Source: Chitinophaga sp. HK235
GTDB taxonomy: Bacteria > Bacteroidota > Bacteroidia > Chitinophagales > Chitinophagaceae
Assembly (NCBI RefSeq): GCF_018255755.1
Contig: NZ_CP073766.1
Span: forward strand, 6,198,501-6,262,500
Direction of reading: 5' to 3'
Length of the DNA stretch: 64,000 bases
In this document: piece by piece, positions 42,192-51,845 of the stretch
Layout of the letters: every line of letters starts with the position of its first letter
Position numbering within the stretch: the stretch's first letter is position 1
The notes under the pieces: generated by a model
The model's database searches: none
Seen by the model: only the letters and a program-made list of their open reading frames with translations
What the model was told of the DNA's origin: nothing
Position numbers and translations under genes: made by a program

Positions 42192-42199
42192 CAAAGATA
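42192..42199 (-). promoter_or_regulatory. -7 promoter element of the ribosomal operon
   Basis: On the minus strand this reads TATCTTTG, an exact TAnnTTTG match, 42 bases before the rpsF ATG. No TTTG is found at 19-21 bases upstream of it. Confidence 0.5.
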
Positions 42200-42299
42200 C
42201 TGAACTATTGATAATTTCCACGTTACCCTACTCATTTATCCCCAAATATCTTGTCTTTTCTATATTTTAATGTGTAAGTATCTGTAAATCAATATAAAA

Positions 42300-42322
42300 G
42301 CCGTCCCGGATCACAGGACGGC
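42300..42322 (-). terminator. Terminator of the large secreted nuclease gene
   Basis: 7-bp GC-rich stem (42300-42306 and 42316-42322) with a 9-base loop, followed on the minus strand by a short T-run, about 30 bases after the gene's stop. Confidence 0.7.
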
Positions 42323-42351
42323 CTATCAATTGCATGGTTTTTTCAAAAAGA

Positions 42352-45300
42352 TCAGTGGTTAACGACAATCTTACTCACCTGTACCTGCTCCCCGGACTGT
42401 ATCCGCAGGAAATAAATACCCGCAGGTAACTGGCTGATATCTATAGTTCTGAAATTCCTGCCTTTCACCAGATCAGTACGACCCTGATAACGAACACTGC
42501 CCTGCAAGTCTATCAACTGCACGCCAGCAGCCCCGCTTCTGCTCCAGTCTACCCAATACTGTAACTGGTGACCAAATATACACCAGAATAACTTCAACCA
42601 AAGATCTTTACCCGTTAAAAACACCGTTTTCACCGGACTATATTTTTCACTGCCATCCAATCCCCTGTATTTCAACCGGTATAATGTCATACCTGGCCAC
42701 GCATCATCGTCATAAGACAGATACTGGTTCGTTTCCCGGCTCACACCATGTGCTGCCACCGTATCTATCGGAGCAAAGTGTATCAGATTACGTGAACGTT
42801 CTATCACAAAAGAAGCGGCATTGATCTCGTAAGGGGTGTTCCAGCTTAACTGGACCTTGCCGCCATCTGCCCGCGCATCAAAATTGTTTAATGGCAGCGG
42901 ATTGGCCAGCACACGCAGATCATAACGGCTCATCACCGGATAATGGTCTGTGGTAGTGGTACCATAACCGCTTACCAGCTGCTGTACCTGCTGCATCACG
43001 CTGGCAGATGCAGGCAGATAAGCCACTCCTGCTTCGTCAGACCCGATCACATTATCAATAACAGATGAAAAACTGACGGTAGACCGCCCGCCCGCCAGAC
43101 TCAACGGCAATGTAAAGGGCTTATAATGCAGGGTATCGCTAATCAGGTCAATATAGGAAGTGGTGGTATCAGGAGCCCGCTCTATGGTGATCGTCCGCGC
43201 CAGGTCATCATTAAAATCACCCAGCAGGATCAGATTGTGATACGGGTAATACTGGTCCAGCGTATCTTTCAGCTCTTTCAGCCCATTCCGGCGACGGTCC
43301 CAGGACACTAGCTTTTCCGCTTTGGTGCCGGTATTGGCTTTGGCATGTAGCAAAATAAACTGTATCCGGGCAGAATCATTGTCCAGCCTGGCTGTAGCTT
43401 CCATCAGATAAGGGAACCTGCCTGAAGACCAGTTGTAATAGGCTGTACTGCTGCCACCCTGACGGAGTATACCATAGGTGCGGACTTTCCGGACAACGGA
43501 CGTTTTGTATACAAACGCCAGTTTCTGGGCAGAAGCATAGTCCACATCGCCAACACTATCTGCATAAGACCCGAAATCTGATAAAGTATAGGCATATCCT
43601 GGCATCTGACCCACTACTGCGTGGAAACGCGCGGTGTCCACTACTTCTGCCAGTGCATAGATATCTGCGTCGAGATATTGCAATATCCTGGTCACGTTGG
43701 CCTGCTGCAGACTGTCATTGGTAGGCCCTTGTACCGGGCTGCCAAACCATTCTATATTCCAGTTCACTACTTTCAGCGAACGAAGCGAAGTGCCGGTCAG
43801 CCGGAGATGGCTGTCGCTGAAGCCTGGCGCACTGAAACTGATAGTTCCGCTGTAAGCAGTGCCTGTGACGGCAGGAGCGAATTTCAGCCATAATTGCTGT
43901 GGGCCTGCATTGACCGTGGCCAGGGGGATGCTGAGATGAGCACTGTAACTGCTACTGTCGGCTGATATCAGGAAACCGGCCGGTACATTGATCTGCAGGT
44001 CGCCGGTGAAGTCATTACCCCAGTAACGGATCAGTTGTGGCGCCGACTGCTGCCCGGCTTTAATATAATCGAAGTCCAGGGCGGTAGGGCCGCTGGTAAG
44101 GGTAGGAGCTGGTGCTGCTGTGGTGTCTTTCAGTCCGAAATCATCGATCGTCCAGCGCGCAGCCTGGGCTGCTGGTGAAGAGGTATATATGAAGGCAATG
44201 TATACATTGGCGGCTTTGTAAGCAGCGAGGTTAATGCCACTGCTGAGACTCCATACATCGCTGCCGCTGTCAGGAAAACGACCATTCAGCGTATGCCAGG
44301 TGGCTGTCCTGGGATCTCCGCTGCCGCTGTAGTCGGTAGACACTTTCAGCTCCAGCGCAGGACCGGTAAAGGCAGTACGGCTGCTGAAATGAAGCAGCGG
44401 AACCTGGAACGCACTCAGGTCAAAAGCCGGAGATATCAGCCAGTCTTCATTTTCGACGGTGCCACCGCTATAACCATTTATCTGTACACCATTACTGTTA
44501 TTTTGTCCGAAAGTAGTGCAGGCCCAGGTCTGAGCACCACTCACACTATACTGGATAAAGCCGCCGCTCAGCATGCTGCTGCCGGAAGGAGAACAGCTGT
44601 TAAAATCATAGCTTAACTGCTGCGCGCCGGTGGAAAATCGCCATACAGTGCTGTCGGTAATACCGCTGAAAGTATTGCCGGACATGTCTTTCACCATTGC
44701 ACTGTCTGTAGTGATATAATAAGCACTGTTGGGCCGCAGTATCCTGTTGATGATCAGGAGATTGTTACTAATGCTGATAGACGGATGGGTAATGGAGATC
44801 GTGTCAGTATTTTGACGGGTAATGTTATGCAGGTAGATATTGCCCTGTCCGGCCTGGACATTTTCGCTGAAGACGATGTTCAGCGGAGCTGCCGGTGACA
44901 CATCTGCAGACTGATTGGCCGGTACCAGATTGCTGATGGCAGGCGGGGTAAAGTCGCCGCCGGCGCCTTCCACCGTGATGTTGTCTACCGCAAAGGAAGG
45001 ACGGGCGCCTGCCCCGCTGATCTGACGGTTCACCCATCGCAGTTGGACTACCGGTTGGTTGTCGCAGACAGCAGGTAAGGCGACGGTAATATGCACCAGC
45101 TGCTGCGGCAGGGTGATACCCGAGCCGGTCTGTGTGCTGGTATTGTTCTGATAGGCTGTTCCGCTGATATTGGTAAAACTACCGGTGTCGCCTATACGAA
45201 ATTGCAATGTCATTTCATTGATACGGGTATTGGCACTGCCATCGTATGGATTCCTGATTGTCATGGCATCATAGGCAACACTGATGTTTACCTGACCGCT

Positions 45301-45639
45301 GGTGTTGACAGACAGCACCAGGGCGTTGTCTACAGTACCACTGTTGAGAAAACCCAGTTTACCGCTGTAGTTGTATGCTCCGTTGGCAGTAGAGGAGGCA
45401 CTGCCATTGGATGTCAGTGGTTTGTCGGACGCAGGTGCTGCAGTGTTGAAAATGCCGCCCGGAGAGCCGCTCAGAGCCCAGCCCTGCCAGCCGTCCGGAT
45501 AAACGGTGGCTGACGCCGGCAATGCGTCAAAGTTTTCCTGATAGGGCAGCGGCCTGGGTAATGGCTGGGTTTGTGCTAAAACCCTTAATCCACAAAATGT
45601 TCCCAATAAAAATAATAAAGCGTGTAAAAGTCTCTTCAT
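42352..45639 (-). CDS. Large secreted protein with endonuclease/exonuclease/phosphatase domain and T9SS tail
   Basis: A 1095-residue secreted protein. The order is: signal peptide (1-22), choice-of-anchor-like beta domain (about 30-225), a Big_5-type Ig-like domain (about 230-340), a second anchor-J-type region (about 345-510), an Ig-like domain (about 520-620), an endonuclease/exonuclease/phosphatase (EEP) domain (about 625-910), then a fibronectin-like stretch and a C-terminal type IX secretion sorting domain. EEP residues visible are VNWNIEWFG, the LLGDFNDD segment and TDHYP. The C-terminal domain ends GIYFLRIQSGEQVQVSKIVV, but its usual PNP turn is replaced by LFWCIFGHQLQ. Likely role: extracellular nucleic acid or phosphoester degradation. 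Confidence 0.88.
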   Translation of the reverse strand: MKRLLHALLFLLGTFCGLRVLAQTQPLPRPLPYQENFDALPASATVYPDGWQGWALSGSPGGIFNTAAPASDKPLTSNGSASSTANGAYNYSGKLGFLNSGTVDNALVLSVNTSGQVNISVAYDAMTIRNPYDGSANTRINEMTLQFRIGDTGSFTNISGTAYQNNTSTQTGSGITLPQQLVHITVALPAVCDNQPVVQLRWVNRQISGAGARPSFAVDNITVEGAGGDFTPPAISNLVPANQSADVSPAAPLNIVFSENVQAGQGNIYLHNITRQNTDTISITHPSISISNNLLIINRILRPNSAYYITTDSAMVKDMSGNTFSGITDSTVWRFSTGAQQLSYDFNSCSPSGSSMLSGGFIQYSVSGAQTWACTTFGQNNSNGVQINGYSGGTVENEDWLISPAFDLSAFQVPLLHFSSRTAFTGPALELKVSTDYSGSGDPRTATWHTLNGRFPDSGSDVWSLSSGINLAAYKAANVYIAFIYTSSPAAQAARWTIDDFGLKDTTAAPAPTLTSGPTALDFDYIKAGQQSAPQLIRYWGNDFTGDLQINVPAGFLISADSSSYSAHLSIPLATVNAGPQQLWLKFAPAVTGTAYSGTISFSAPGFSDSHLRLTGTSLRSLKVVNWNIEWFGSPVQGPTNDSLQQANVTRILQYLDADIYALAEVVDTARFHAVVGQMPGYAYTLSDFGSYADSVGDVDYASAQKLAFVYKTSVVRKVRTYGILRQGGSSTAYYNWSSGRFPYLMEATARLDNDSARIQFILLHAKANTGTKAEKLVSWDRRRNGLKELKDTLDQYYPYHNLILLGDFNDDLARTITIERAPDTTTSYIDLISDTLHYKPFTLPLSLAGGRSTVSFSSVIDNVIGSDEAGVAYLPASASVMQQVQQLVSGYGTTTTDHYPVMSRYDLRVLANPLPLNNFDARADGGKVQLSWNTPYEINAASFVIERSRNLIHFAPIDTVAAHGVSRETNQYLSYDDDAWPGMTLYRLKYRGLDGSEKYSPVKTVFLTGKDLWLKLFWCIFGHQLQYWVDWSRSGAAGVQLIDLQGSVRYQGRTDLVKGRNFRTIDISQLPAGIYFLRIQSGEQVQVSKIVVNH

Positions 45640-45907
45640 AGACAGACTGGATTTAAATGAATGGGGGATTTAGTTCAGAATTTTGGTTACTTAAATCTAC
45701 TAATTTGCTGTCTTTTGGAAATGTTTTTATATGATTTAAATGTTAATTAAGGGAGATTATTAATATTATTTTTTTGAAGAATATTATTGTGGTTGCTGCA
45801 ATATTGTTTTCATATGGTATAATTTCCTATGTAAATGTTGACATCTTGTCAGATACTCCCGGGCTGGCATGTACTTTGAAAAAGTTCTCCCAAAACAAAA
45901 TAGCCAA

Positions 45908-47740
45908 ATGCAAAAAGGTGCAATACGTGTCCAGACGGAGAATATCTTCCCCATTATCAAAAAGTTCCTCTACTCGGACCATGAAATTTTTATCCGCGAA
46001 CTGGTAAGTAACGCGGTAGATGCCACGCAGAAGCTGAAAACACTGGCCAGCGTAGGTGAGTTTAAAGGTGACCTTGGCAATATTGACATTGAAGTTAGAC
46101 TGGATAAAGAAAAAAAGACCATCACCATCGCGGACCATGGCATCGGCATGACCGCTGAAGAAGTGGATAAATATATCAACCAGGTAGCTTTTTCCGGTGC
46201 GGAAGAGTTCCTGAAGAAATATAAAGGCCAGGAAAACGGTACTAACATTATCGGTCATTTCGGTCTGGGTTTTTACTCCTCCTTCATGGTGAGCAGCAAA
46301 GTGGAAATCATCACTAAATCCTGGAAAGAGGGTGCTTCCGCTGTACGCTGGGAATGCGACGGCAGCCCTGAATATCAGCTGGAAGAAGTGAGCAAGGAAG
46401 AAAGAGGTACCGAAATCGTGATGTATATCAACGAAGAAAGTGAAGAATTCCTCGACGAAGGACGCATCCGCTCCATCCTCACTAAATTCTGTAAATTCCT
46501 GCCGGTACCGGTTAAATTTGAAGGAACACAGCTCAATAATACTACACCCGCATGGACCAAAAAACCAAGCGAACTTACTACCGAAGATTACCAGAACTTC
46601 TATAAGGAATTATATCCGTTTGCAGAAGCACCGTTGTTCTGGATCCACCTGAACGTAGACTATCCGTTCAACCTCACTGGTATCCTCTATTTCCCGAAAA
46701 TCACCAAGAGCTACGAAATACAGAAAGATAAAATCAACCTGTATTCCAACCAGGTGTATGTGACCGACGAAGTAAAAGATATCGTACCGGAATTCCTGAT
46801 GCTGCTCCACGGTGTGATCGACAGCCCGGATATCCCGCTGAACGTAAGCCGTAGCTACCTCCAGGGTGATCCTAATGTGAAAAAAATCAACGCGCACATC
46901 ACCAAAAAAGTAGCCGATAAACTGGATGAAATGTTCCGCAACGACCGCAAAGGTTTTGAGGAAAAATGGGATTCCATCGGCCTGTTCGTGAAATATGGCA
47001 TGATGACCGATGACAAGTTCATGGACAAAGCCAACAAATTCCTCGTACTGGAAAATGTAGAGGGTGGCACCTTCTACACCCAGGAAGAGTATAAAACAGC
47101 TGCTTCTGCACTGCAAACCAACAAAGACGGAAAAGTGGTGATTCTGTATGCCACAAATCCGGTGCAGCAGGACAGCTACGTACAGGCTGCCAAAAACAAA
47201 GGTTTTGTTGTGGTGAAAATGGAAACACTGGTGGATGCCGCATTCATCAGCAATATCGAGGCAAAATGGGAAAACATCCAGTTTACCCGGGTAGATGCTG
47301 ATATTGCCGATCACCTGATTGATAAGGAAGAAAACAGCACTACCGTGCTGACAACAGATCAGGAAGGCGCCCTGAAGGAAATCTTCACCGCCCAGGTAAC
47401 CCAGCCTAATATCAAAGTGGAACTGAAAGGCCTGACCGGAGAAGCACAACCGGTGATCGTTACTCGTCCGGAGTTCATGCGTCGTATGAAAGATATGGCT
47501 TCCATGGGCGGCGGCGGTATGAGCTGGTACGCAGCTATGCCGGATGAAATCAATATGACTGTCAATGCCAACCACCCTGTATACCAACAGATCCTGGATG
47601 AAAAAGACAACACCCTGCAACAGAAACTGGTGAAAAACCTGGCAGATCTGGCCTTGTTATCACAGAACCTGCTGACAGGTGCTGATCTTACCGCTTTTGT
47701 AAACAGAAGTGTGGAACTGATAGCGAGCGGAAAAAAATAA
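45908..47740 (+). CDS. htpG: Molecular chaperone HtpG (Hsp90)
   Basis: Cytoplasmic ATP-dependent chaperone, 610 residues. The GHKL ATP-binding N-domain has ELVSNAVDA, DHGIGM and GHFGLGFYS. The middle domain includes the NVSRSYLQGD catalytic-loop region and the C-terminal dimerisation domain ends near LLSQNLLTGADL. The ATG at 45908 (MQKGAIRVQTENIFP) matches family starts. The upstream ATG at 45869 adds 13 poorly conserved residues and lies at a TACTTTG promoter-like word, so it is rejected. The 268-base gap to the previous gene holds no other recognisable gene. Confidence 0.96.
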   Translation: MQKGAIRVQTENIFPIIKKFLYSDHEIFIRELVSNAVDATQKLKTLASVGEFKGDLGNIDIEVRLDKEKKTITIADHGIGMTAEEVDKYINQVAFSGAEEFLKKYKGQENGTNIIGHFGLGFYSSFMVSSKVEIITKSWKEGASAVRWECDGSPEYQLEEVSKEERGTEIVMYINEESEEFLDEGRIRSILTKFCKFLPVPVKFEGTQLNNTTPAWTKKPSELTTEDYQNFYKELYPFAEAPLFWIHLNVDYPFNLTGILYFPKITKSYEIQKDKINLYSNQVYVTDEVKDIVPEFLMLLHGVIDSPDIPLNVSRSYLQGDPNVKKINAHITKKVADKLDEMFRNDRKGFEEKWDSIGLFVKYGMMTDDKFMDKANKFLVLENVEGGTFYTQEEYKTAASALQTNKDGKVVILYATNPVQQDSYVQAAKNKGFVVVKMETLVDAAFISNIEAKWENIQFTRVDADIADHLIDKEENSTTVLTTDQEGALKEIFTAQVTQPNIKVELKGLTGEAQPVIVTRPEFMRRMKDMASMGGGGMSWYAAMPDEINMTVNANHPVYQQILDEKDNTLQQKLVKNLADLALLSQNLLTGADLTAFVNRSVELIASGKK

Positions 47741-47839
47741 TCTGCTCAATAACATAAAATAAAATCTTTCTTTTCAGCGTTTAGTTTTTCTTTACAACGT
47801 GAAAAACCGCTCCTAAAAGGAAAAACATATTTTAAACCT

Positions 47840-47870
47840 GGTCCCCTGGCGATGAGCCAGGGGACCTTTT
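47840..47870 (+). terminator. Terminator after htpG
   Basis: Perfect 11-bp stem (47840-47850 and 47856-47866) with a 5-base loop and a TTTT tract. It lies 100 bases after the htpG stop. Confidence 0.88.
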
Positions 47871-47886
47871 AGTTTATAGCTGTTAT

Positions 47887-48651
47887 ATGGAAAAAAGAAA
47901 GATTGTATTTTTTAACCATGTCTTAGTCCTGGGAATGTTTGTTTTATTCTCCTGTTCAAAATCAGAAAAAGTCACGCCGATAGATCCGGCCCCACCCAGA
48001 GACACTTTTCCCCAACAGACTGCCGGTCTTACCGTAGATGCAATCAGCCAGCCCGGCTCCAATATCACCAATTACCTGCTGTATATCCCCGATGGCTATA
48101 ACAGTCAGACTGAAAAATGGCCACTGGTGATTTTTTTACATGGTGTGGGGGAAATAGGCACCAATATCGATGTGCTTCGTAATGTGGGTCTGCCCAAAGT
48201 AGTAAAAGGCAAACCATTTGTGATGGTAGCGCCGCAATGCCGGGCCAACTGGTGGAATACAGATGCGCTGGAATCACTTTATAAAACGGTGGTCAGCAGA
48301 TACCATATAGACCCCAACCGGGTATATCTCACCGGGTTAAGTATGGGAGGTATGCAAACATGGGACTGGGCGGTGGCACATCCGGAACGTTTTGCCGCCA
48401 TTGTGCCTATCGCCGGAAGAGGGAATGTAAGCCTGGTTGGGAAGATAAAAGACCTGCCCATATGGGCTTTCCATTCGGCCGATGATCCTACGGTATCTGT
48501 ATCCGGTTCGAGAGATATGGTCAAAGCCCTGCAGGCCCTGGGCAGCAATGTGAAATATACCGAGTATCCTAATGGAGGCCACGACTCCTGGACCCGTGCT
48601 TATGCCACGGCGGATTTATATACCTGGATGTTGAAACAGAAGAAGCAGTAA
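47887..48651 (+). CDS. Lipoprotein alpha/beta-hydrolase (esterase)
   Basis: A 254-residue lipoprotein with a Cys at residue 23 (LFSC) and an alpha/beta hydrolase fold of the PHB depolymerase/feruloyl esterase-like group. The nucleophile is S152 in GLSMGG, the acid D199 or D200 in SADDPTV and the catalytic histidine H232 in GGHDSW. The oxyanion motif is LHGVGE near 85. It probably acts on ester bonds of plant or microbial polymers at the cell surface. It has its own short leader, just after the htpG terminator. Confidence 0.85.
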   Translation: MEKRKIVFFNHVLVLGMFVLFSCSKSEKVTPIDPAPPRDTFPQQTAGLTVDAISQPGSNITNYLLYIPDGYNSQTEKWPLVIFLHGVGEIGTNIDVLRNVGLPKVVKGKPFVMVAPQCRANWWNTDALESLYKTVVSRYHIDPNRVYLTGLSMGGMQTWDWAVAHPERFAAIVPIAGRGNVSLVGKIKDLPIWAFHSADDPTVSVSGSRDMVKALQALGSNVKYTEYPNGGHDSWTRAYATADLYTWMLKQKKQ

Positions 48652-48675
48652 TGTCATACAAGGGAGCGAAGCTGC

Positions 48676-48714
48676 AAAGGCGCCAGGGATAACATTCTTG
48701 GCGCCTTTTTTATT
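48676..48714. terminator. Bidirectional terminator between the esterase and recJ
   Basis: Perfect 10-bp stem (48676-48685 and 48699-48708) with A-run and T-run flanks. It serves convergent transcripts. Confidence 0.8.
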
Positions 48715-48721
48715 TTGAATG

Positions 48722-50428
48722 TTAACAGGCAGCCCTGATATCAATTACTTTCAGTTGAAGGGTGGTTTGTCCGTTCCACTCATTTTCATCAATGTTGAAA
48801 ACCATGTCAAATGGCTTGCGGCTGTTGACAATCGGAAATTTCTCTGCCATATAAAATCCTATTCCCGACAGGGCAGGACCGGTTTTACCTTGTTTTACGG
48901 AGAATTTAATGTGTTCTTCCTTTACCAGTCTGGAATAACCGGTATCCGTCAGATTGCGGGCGAGGAAAACAGGCCGCAGGTTGTCCGGGCCCAGTGGCTC
49001 GAACTGTTTCAGAATATTGTAAAAGGCGGCAGTAATATCTGTGAAGGATATTTCAGTATCGATGACGATCTCCGGTACAAGCTGGTCTGGTCTGATGCTG
49101 CTGGCCACCACTTCTTCAAATCGTTGCTGGAAGGCCGGTACATTTTCCGGTTTGAGCGTCATGCCTGCAGCGTAAAAATGGCCACCGTAATTTTCCAGCA
49201 GGTCCTTACATTGATGAATAGCCTCATACACGTTGAATCCTGTTACAGACCTGGCGGAGCCGGCTACCACATCGTTTGATTGAGTCAGGATAATGGTAGG
49301 GCGGTAGTAGTATTTGTCGATCAGCCGCGAAGCTACGATACCTACTACACCTTTATGCCAGTGGGCCTGGTAGAGCACTGTGGATTTTTTCTGCGCGATG
49401 GTGTCATCGTTTTGCAGCAGGGATACAGCTTCCTGAGTAATGGTGTTGTCAACCTCCTTGCGGTCAAAGTTGTCAGCATGCAATACGGCTGCAATGGCGG
49501 CAGCTTTCTCCTCGTCATTTTCGATGAAGAGGTTTACTGCTTTACGGGCGTCGTCCATGCGTCCTGCGGCATTAACGCGGGGTGCAATCACGAACACCAG
49601 GTTGGAGATCGTCAATTGCTCTTTCAGGGCACTGAGGGTGATGAGTGCTTTGATGCCTGGCAGGGGATTGCTGTTCACTTTTTTCAGTCCGTGAAAGGCC
49701 AGCACCCTGTTTTCTCCGGTCATGGGCACAATGTCGGCAGCGATGCTGGTGGCTACCAGATCGAGGTATTGATTGGCTTCTGATATGGGCAGGCCACGTT
49801 TCTGGGCGTATGCACAGATCAGTTTGTAGCCAATGCCGCAACCACTCAGTTCTTTATATGGATAGGGGCAGTCATACTGTTTGGGATTGAGGATGGCCAC
49901 TGCGGGAGGTACTATGGCATCCGGCAGGTGGTGGTCGCAGATGATGAAGTCAATCCCCATTTCTTTGGCCTGGGAGATGAGTTCTACGGATTTGATGCCG
50001 CAGTCCAGGGCTATCACCAGGCTGAAGTCGTTGTCCCTTGCAAATGCAATTCCTTCGTTGGAAATACCATAACCTTCACGGTAACGGTGTGGAATATAAA
50101 ATTCTATGTTATTATAGAGTTTGTGCAGAAAAGCGTATACAGTAGCGACTGCGGTCGTGCCGTCTACATCATAATCGCCATATACCAGTATTTTTTCGTG
50201 CCGGAAGAAAGCCAGTTCTATGCGGGAGATGGCTTTGTCCATGTCTTTCATCAGCCATGGATCATGAAGGTCTTCGAGGGTGGGGCGAAAAAACTGGCGG
50301 GCCGCTTCATAGGTGTGCACATGGCGTTGTACCAACAGCCGGCACAACAAAGGGTGTATGCGTAGCGAGGATTGGAGTAATTTTTCCTGATTTGGTTGAT
50401 ATGCTTTGACTGTCCAGCGTTTTTGCAT
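48722..50428 (-). CDS. recJ: Single-stranded-DNA-specific exonuclease RecJ
   Basis: 5'-3' exonuclease of recombination and mismatch repair, cytoplasmic, 568 residues. The DHH domain has GDYDVDGTTAVA (84-95) and the signature DHH at 165-167 (ICDHHLPD). The DHHA1 domain in the second half includes HWHKGVVGIVASRL and ENYGGHFYAAGMT. It is downstream of the polyprenyl synthase gene, with a long palindrome between them. Confidence 0.96.
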   Translation of the reverse strand: MQKRWTVKAYQPNQEKLLQSSLRIHPLLCRLLVQRHVHTYEAARQFFRPTLEDLHDPWLMKDMDKAISRIELAFFRHEKILVYGDYDVDGTTAVATVYAFLHKLYNNIEFYIPHRYREGYGISNEGIAFARDNDFSLVIALDCGIKSVELISQAKEMGIDFIICDHHLPDAIVPPAVAILNPKQYDCPYPYKELSGCGIGYKLICAYAQKRGLPISEANQYLDLVATSIAADIVPMTGENRVLAFHGLKKVNSNPLPGIKALITLSALKEQLTISNLVFVIAPRVNAAGRMDDARKAVNLFIENDEEKAAAIAAVLHADNFDRKEVDNTITQEAVSLLQNDDTIAQKKSTVLYQAHWHKGVVGIVASRLIDKYYYRPTIILTQSNDVVAGSARSVTGFNVYEAIHQCKDLLENYGGHFYAAGMTLKPENVPAFQQRFEEVVASSIRPDQLVPEIVIDTEISFTDITAAFYNILKQFEPLGPDNLRPVFLARNLTDTGYSRLVKEEHIKFSVKQGKTGPALSGIGFYMAEKFPIVNSRKPFDMVFNIDENEWNGQTTLQLKVIDIRAAC

Positions 50429-50462
50429 TATGTTCTGGTAAAATAGAAACAGATTAAAAAGA

Positions 50463-50554
50463 AAAAATGTAAAATAATCAATGTAAACAGTAACAGTGGC
50501 AACGTAAAAGGAGCCTATTAGGGTTACAGTTTACATTTATTATTTTACATTTTT
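50463..50554. repeat. Long near-perfect inverted repeat between recJ and polyprenyl synthase
   Basis: 32-bp arms (50463-50494 and 50523-50554) match with two mismatches, around a 28-base loop. It is AT-rich and likely to form a strong hairpin in RNA or a cruciform. It lies in the spacer between two minus-strand genes. Confidence 0.75.
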
Positions 50555-50566
50555 AATTTTTTCTTT

Positions 50567-51532
50567 CTAAAAAGTTCTGTCCGTCGTAAACCTTACGAGG
50601 GATTCCAGTCCGTTCCGGATTTCAGTTTGCGGGAAACGATGCAGGATAGCGAGTGCTTCATCGCGGTATTGCAGCATTTTCTGCTGTGCGTAATCTATTC
50701 CTCCTGAAGCTTTTACTAGCTGGATTACTTCATCCACACGGTCTTTTTCCGTATTATGGTTCTTAACGATATTGATGATTTTCCGGCGGATATCCGGGGT
50801 GGCGTGTTCCAGCGTGTAGATGAGCGGGAGCGTCATTTTCTTTTCACGGATATCAATGCCTGTAGGTTTTCCGATTTTGGCGGTGCCATAATCGAAGAGG
50901 TCGTCCTTGATCTGGAAGGCGATTCCTACTTTTTCGCCGAACAGGCGCAGCTGTTCGGTGGCATCGTCGTCCTGGCTGGTACTCCATGCGCCGGCAGCGC
51001 AGGCAGAGGCCAGCAGGGACGCAGTTTTCCGCCGGATGATCTCAAAGTAGATGTCCTCCTTGATATTGAGTTTCCGGGTTTTTTCTATCTGCAGCAGTTC
51101 GCCTTCACTCATCTCTTTCACTGCCTGGGATAATATCTGCAAAGCTCGGAAATCATTGTTGTTAAGAGACAGCAGTAGTCCTTTGGACAACAAATAGTCG
51201 CCCACCAGCACCGCTATTTTGTTTTTCCACAATGCATTGATGGAGAACAGGCCCCGGCGTTGGTTTGCGTCATCTACCACGTCGTCATGCACCAGGGTAG
51301 CTGTGTGTAACAGTTCTACCAGGGCGGCAGCCCGGTAAGTGCTTTCCGGGACATGATCATTGAAAAGCCGTGCGGAAAGCATTACGAACATCGGCCGGAT
51401 CTGCTTCCCTTTTCGCTTCACAATATAGTGCATGATCCTGTCCAGCAGCGGCACGTGGCTCTTTACGGAATCCGCAAACTTTTCTTCAAAATCCTGTAAT
51501 TCCTTACCTATCAGTTGCTTAATATCGTCCAT
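50567..51532 (-). CDS. ispB: Trans-polyprenyl diphosphate synthase (octaprenyl-type)
   Basis: Cytoplasmic prenyltransferase that extends isoprenoid chains, probably for the menaquinone side chain, 321 residues. The first aspartate-rich motif is DDVVD (83-87, VHDDVVDDANQRRG) and the second DDLFD near 213 (QIKDDLFDYG). Residue context fits the long-chain E-family. Product length cannot be read with certainty. A menaquinone user fits the complex I operon of this window. Confidence 0.9.
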   Translation of the reverse strand: MDDIKQLIGKELQDFEEKFADSVKSHVPLLDRIMHYIVKRKGKQIRPMFVMLSARLFNDHVPESTYRAAALVELLHTATLVHDDVVDDANQRRGLFSINALWKNKIAVLVGDYLLSKGLLLSLNNNDFRALQILSQAVKEMSEGELLQIEKTRKLNIKEDIYFEIIRRKTASLLASACAAGAWSTSQDDDATEQLRLFGEKVGIAFQIKDDLFDYGTAKIGKPTGIDIREKKMTLPLIYTLEHATPDIRRKIINIVKNHNTEKDRVDEVIQLVKASGGIDYAQQKMLQYRDEALAILHRFPQTEIRNGLESLVRFTTDRTF

Positions 51533-51616
51533 GTAATAAATAAAAAGGATTGCTAAGCTAGGTTTTAAATAGGAAATTTTAACATTTTGGCCTTGAATTT
51601 GTATATGAAGTATAAC

Positions 51617-51652
51617 ATTCCTTTAACACAGGTTAAGGATTCCTTTAACAGG
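51617..51652 (+). repeat. Direct repeat upstream of the OmpA-like gene promoter
   Basis: ATTCCTTTAACA is found twice, at 51617-51628 and 51639-51650, spaced 22 bases apart (two helical turns) and about 110-140 bases upstream of the -33 element. Such spacing suits a protein binding site pair. Confidence 0.4.
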
Positions 51653-51757
51653 CTTTAAACAATGAGTTTAGCAGAACCTTGAATAAGGTATGTAAATAGT
51701 TTCATTTAAGCTCTAATATTGAAGCACTTATCAATGAAAATAATATTGCAAGAAAAA

Positions 51758-51788
51758 TTTGTATATTCATTTATGATATTTACCTTTG
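51758..51788 (+). promoter_or_regulatory. Promoter of the OmpA-like gene
   Basis: TTTG at 51758-51761, a 19-base spacer and TACCTTTG at 51781-51788. This is an exact Bacteroidota promoter, predicting a transcript start near 51794 and a leader of about 50 bases. Confidence 0.8.
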
Positions 51789-51845
51789 CTAGGTAAAAAA
51801 CGGGTTATTAGTAAATTTTTAACAGTTTTTAAATAAAACACAATT

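Noticed and set aside
45774..46007. Frame of 77 codons with a hydrophobic start before htpG
   Set aside because: It begins with TTG, has no recognisable domain and its second half overlaps htpG in another frame.
46610..47620. Long minus-strand frame of 336 codons opposite htpG
   Set aside because: It is antisense to a well-conserved Hsp90 gene and has no recognisable domain.
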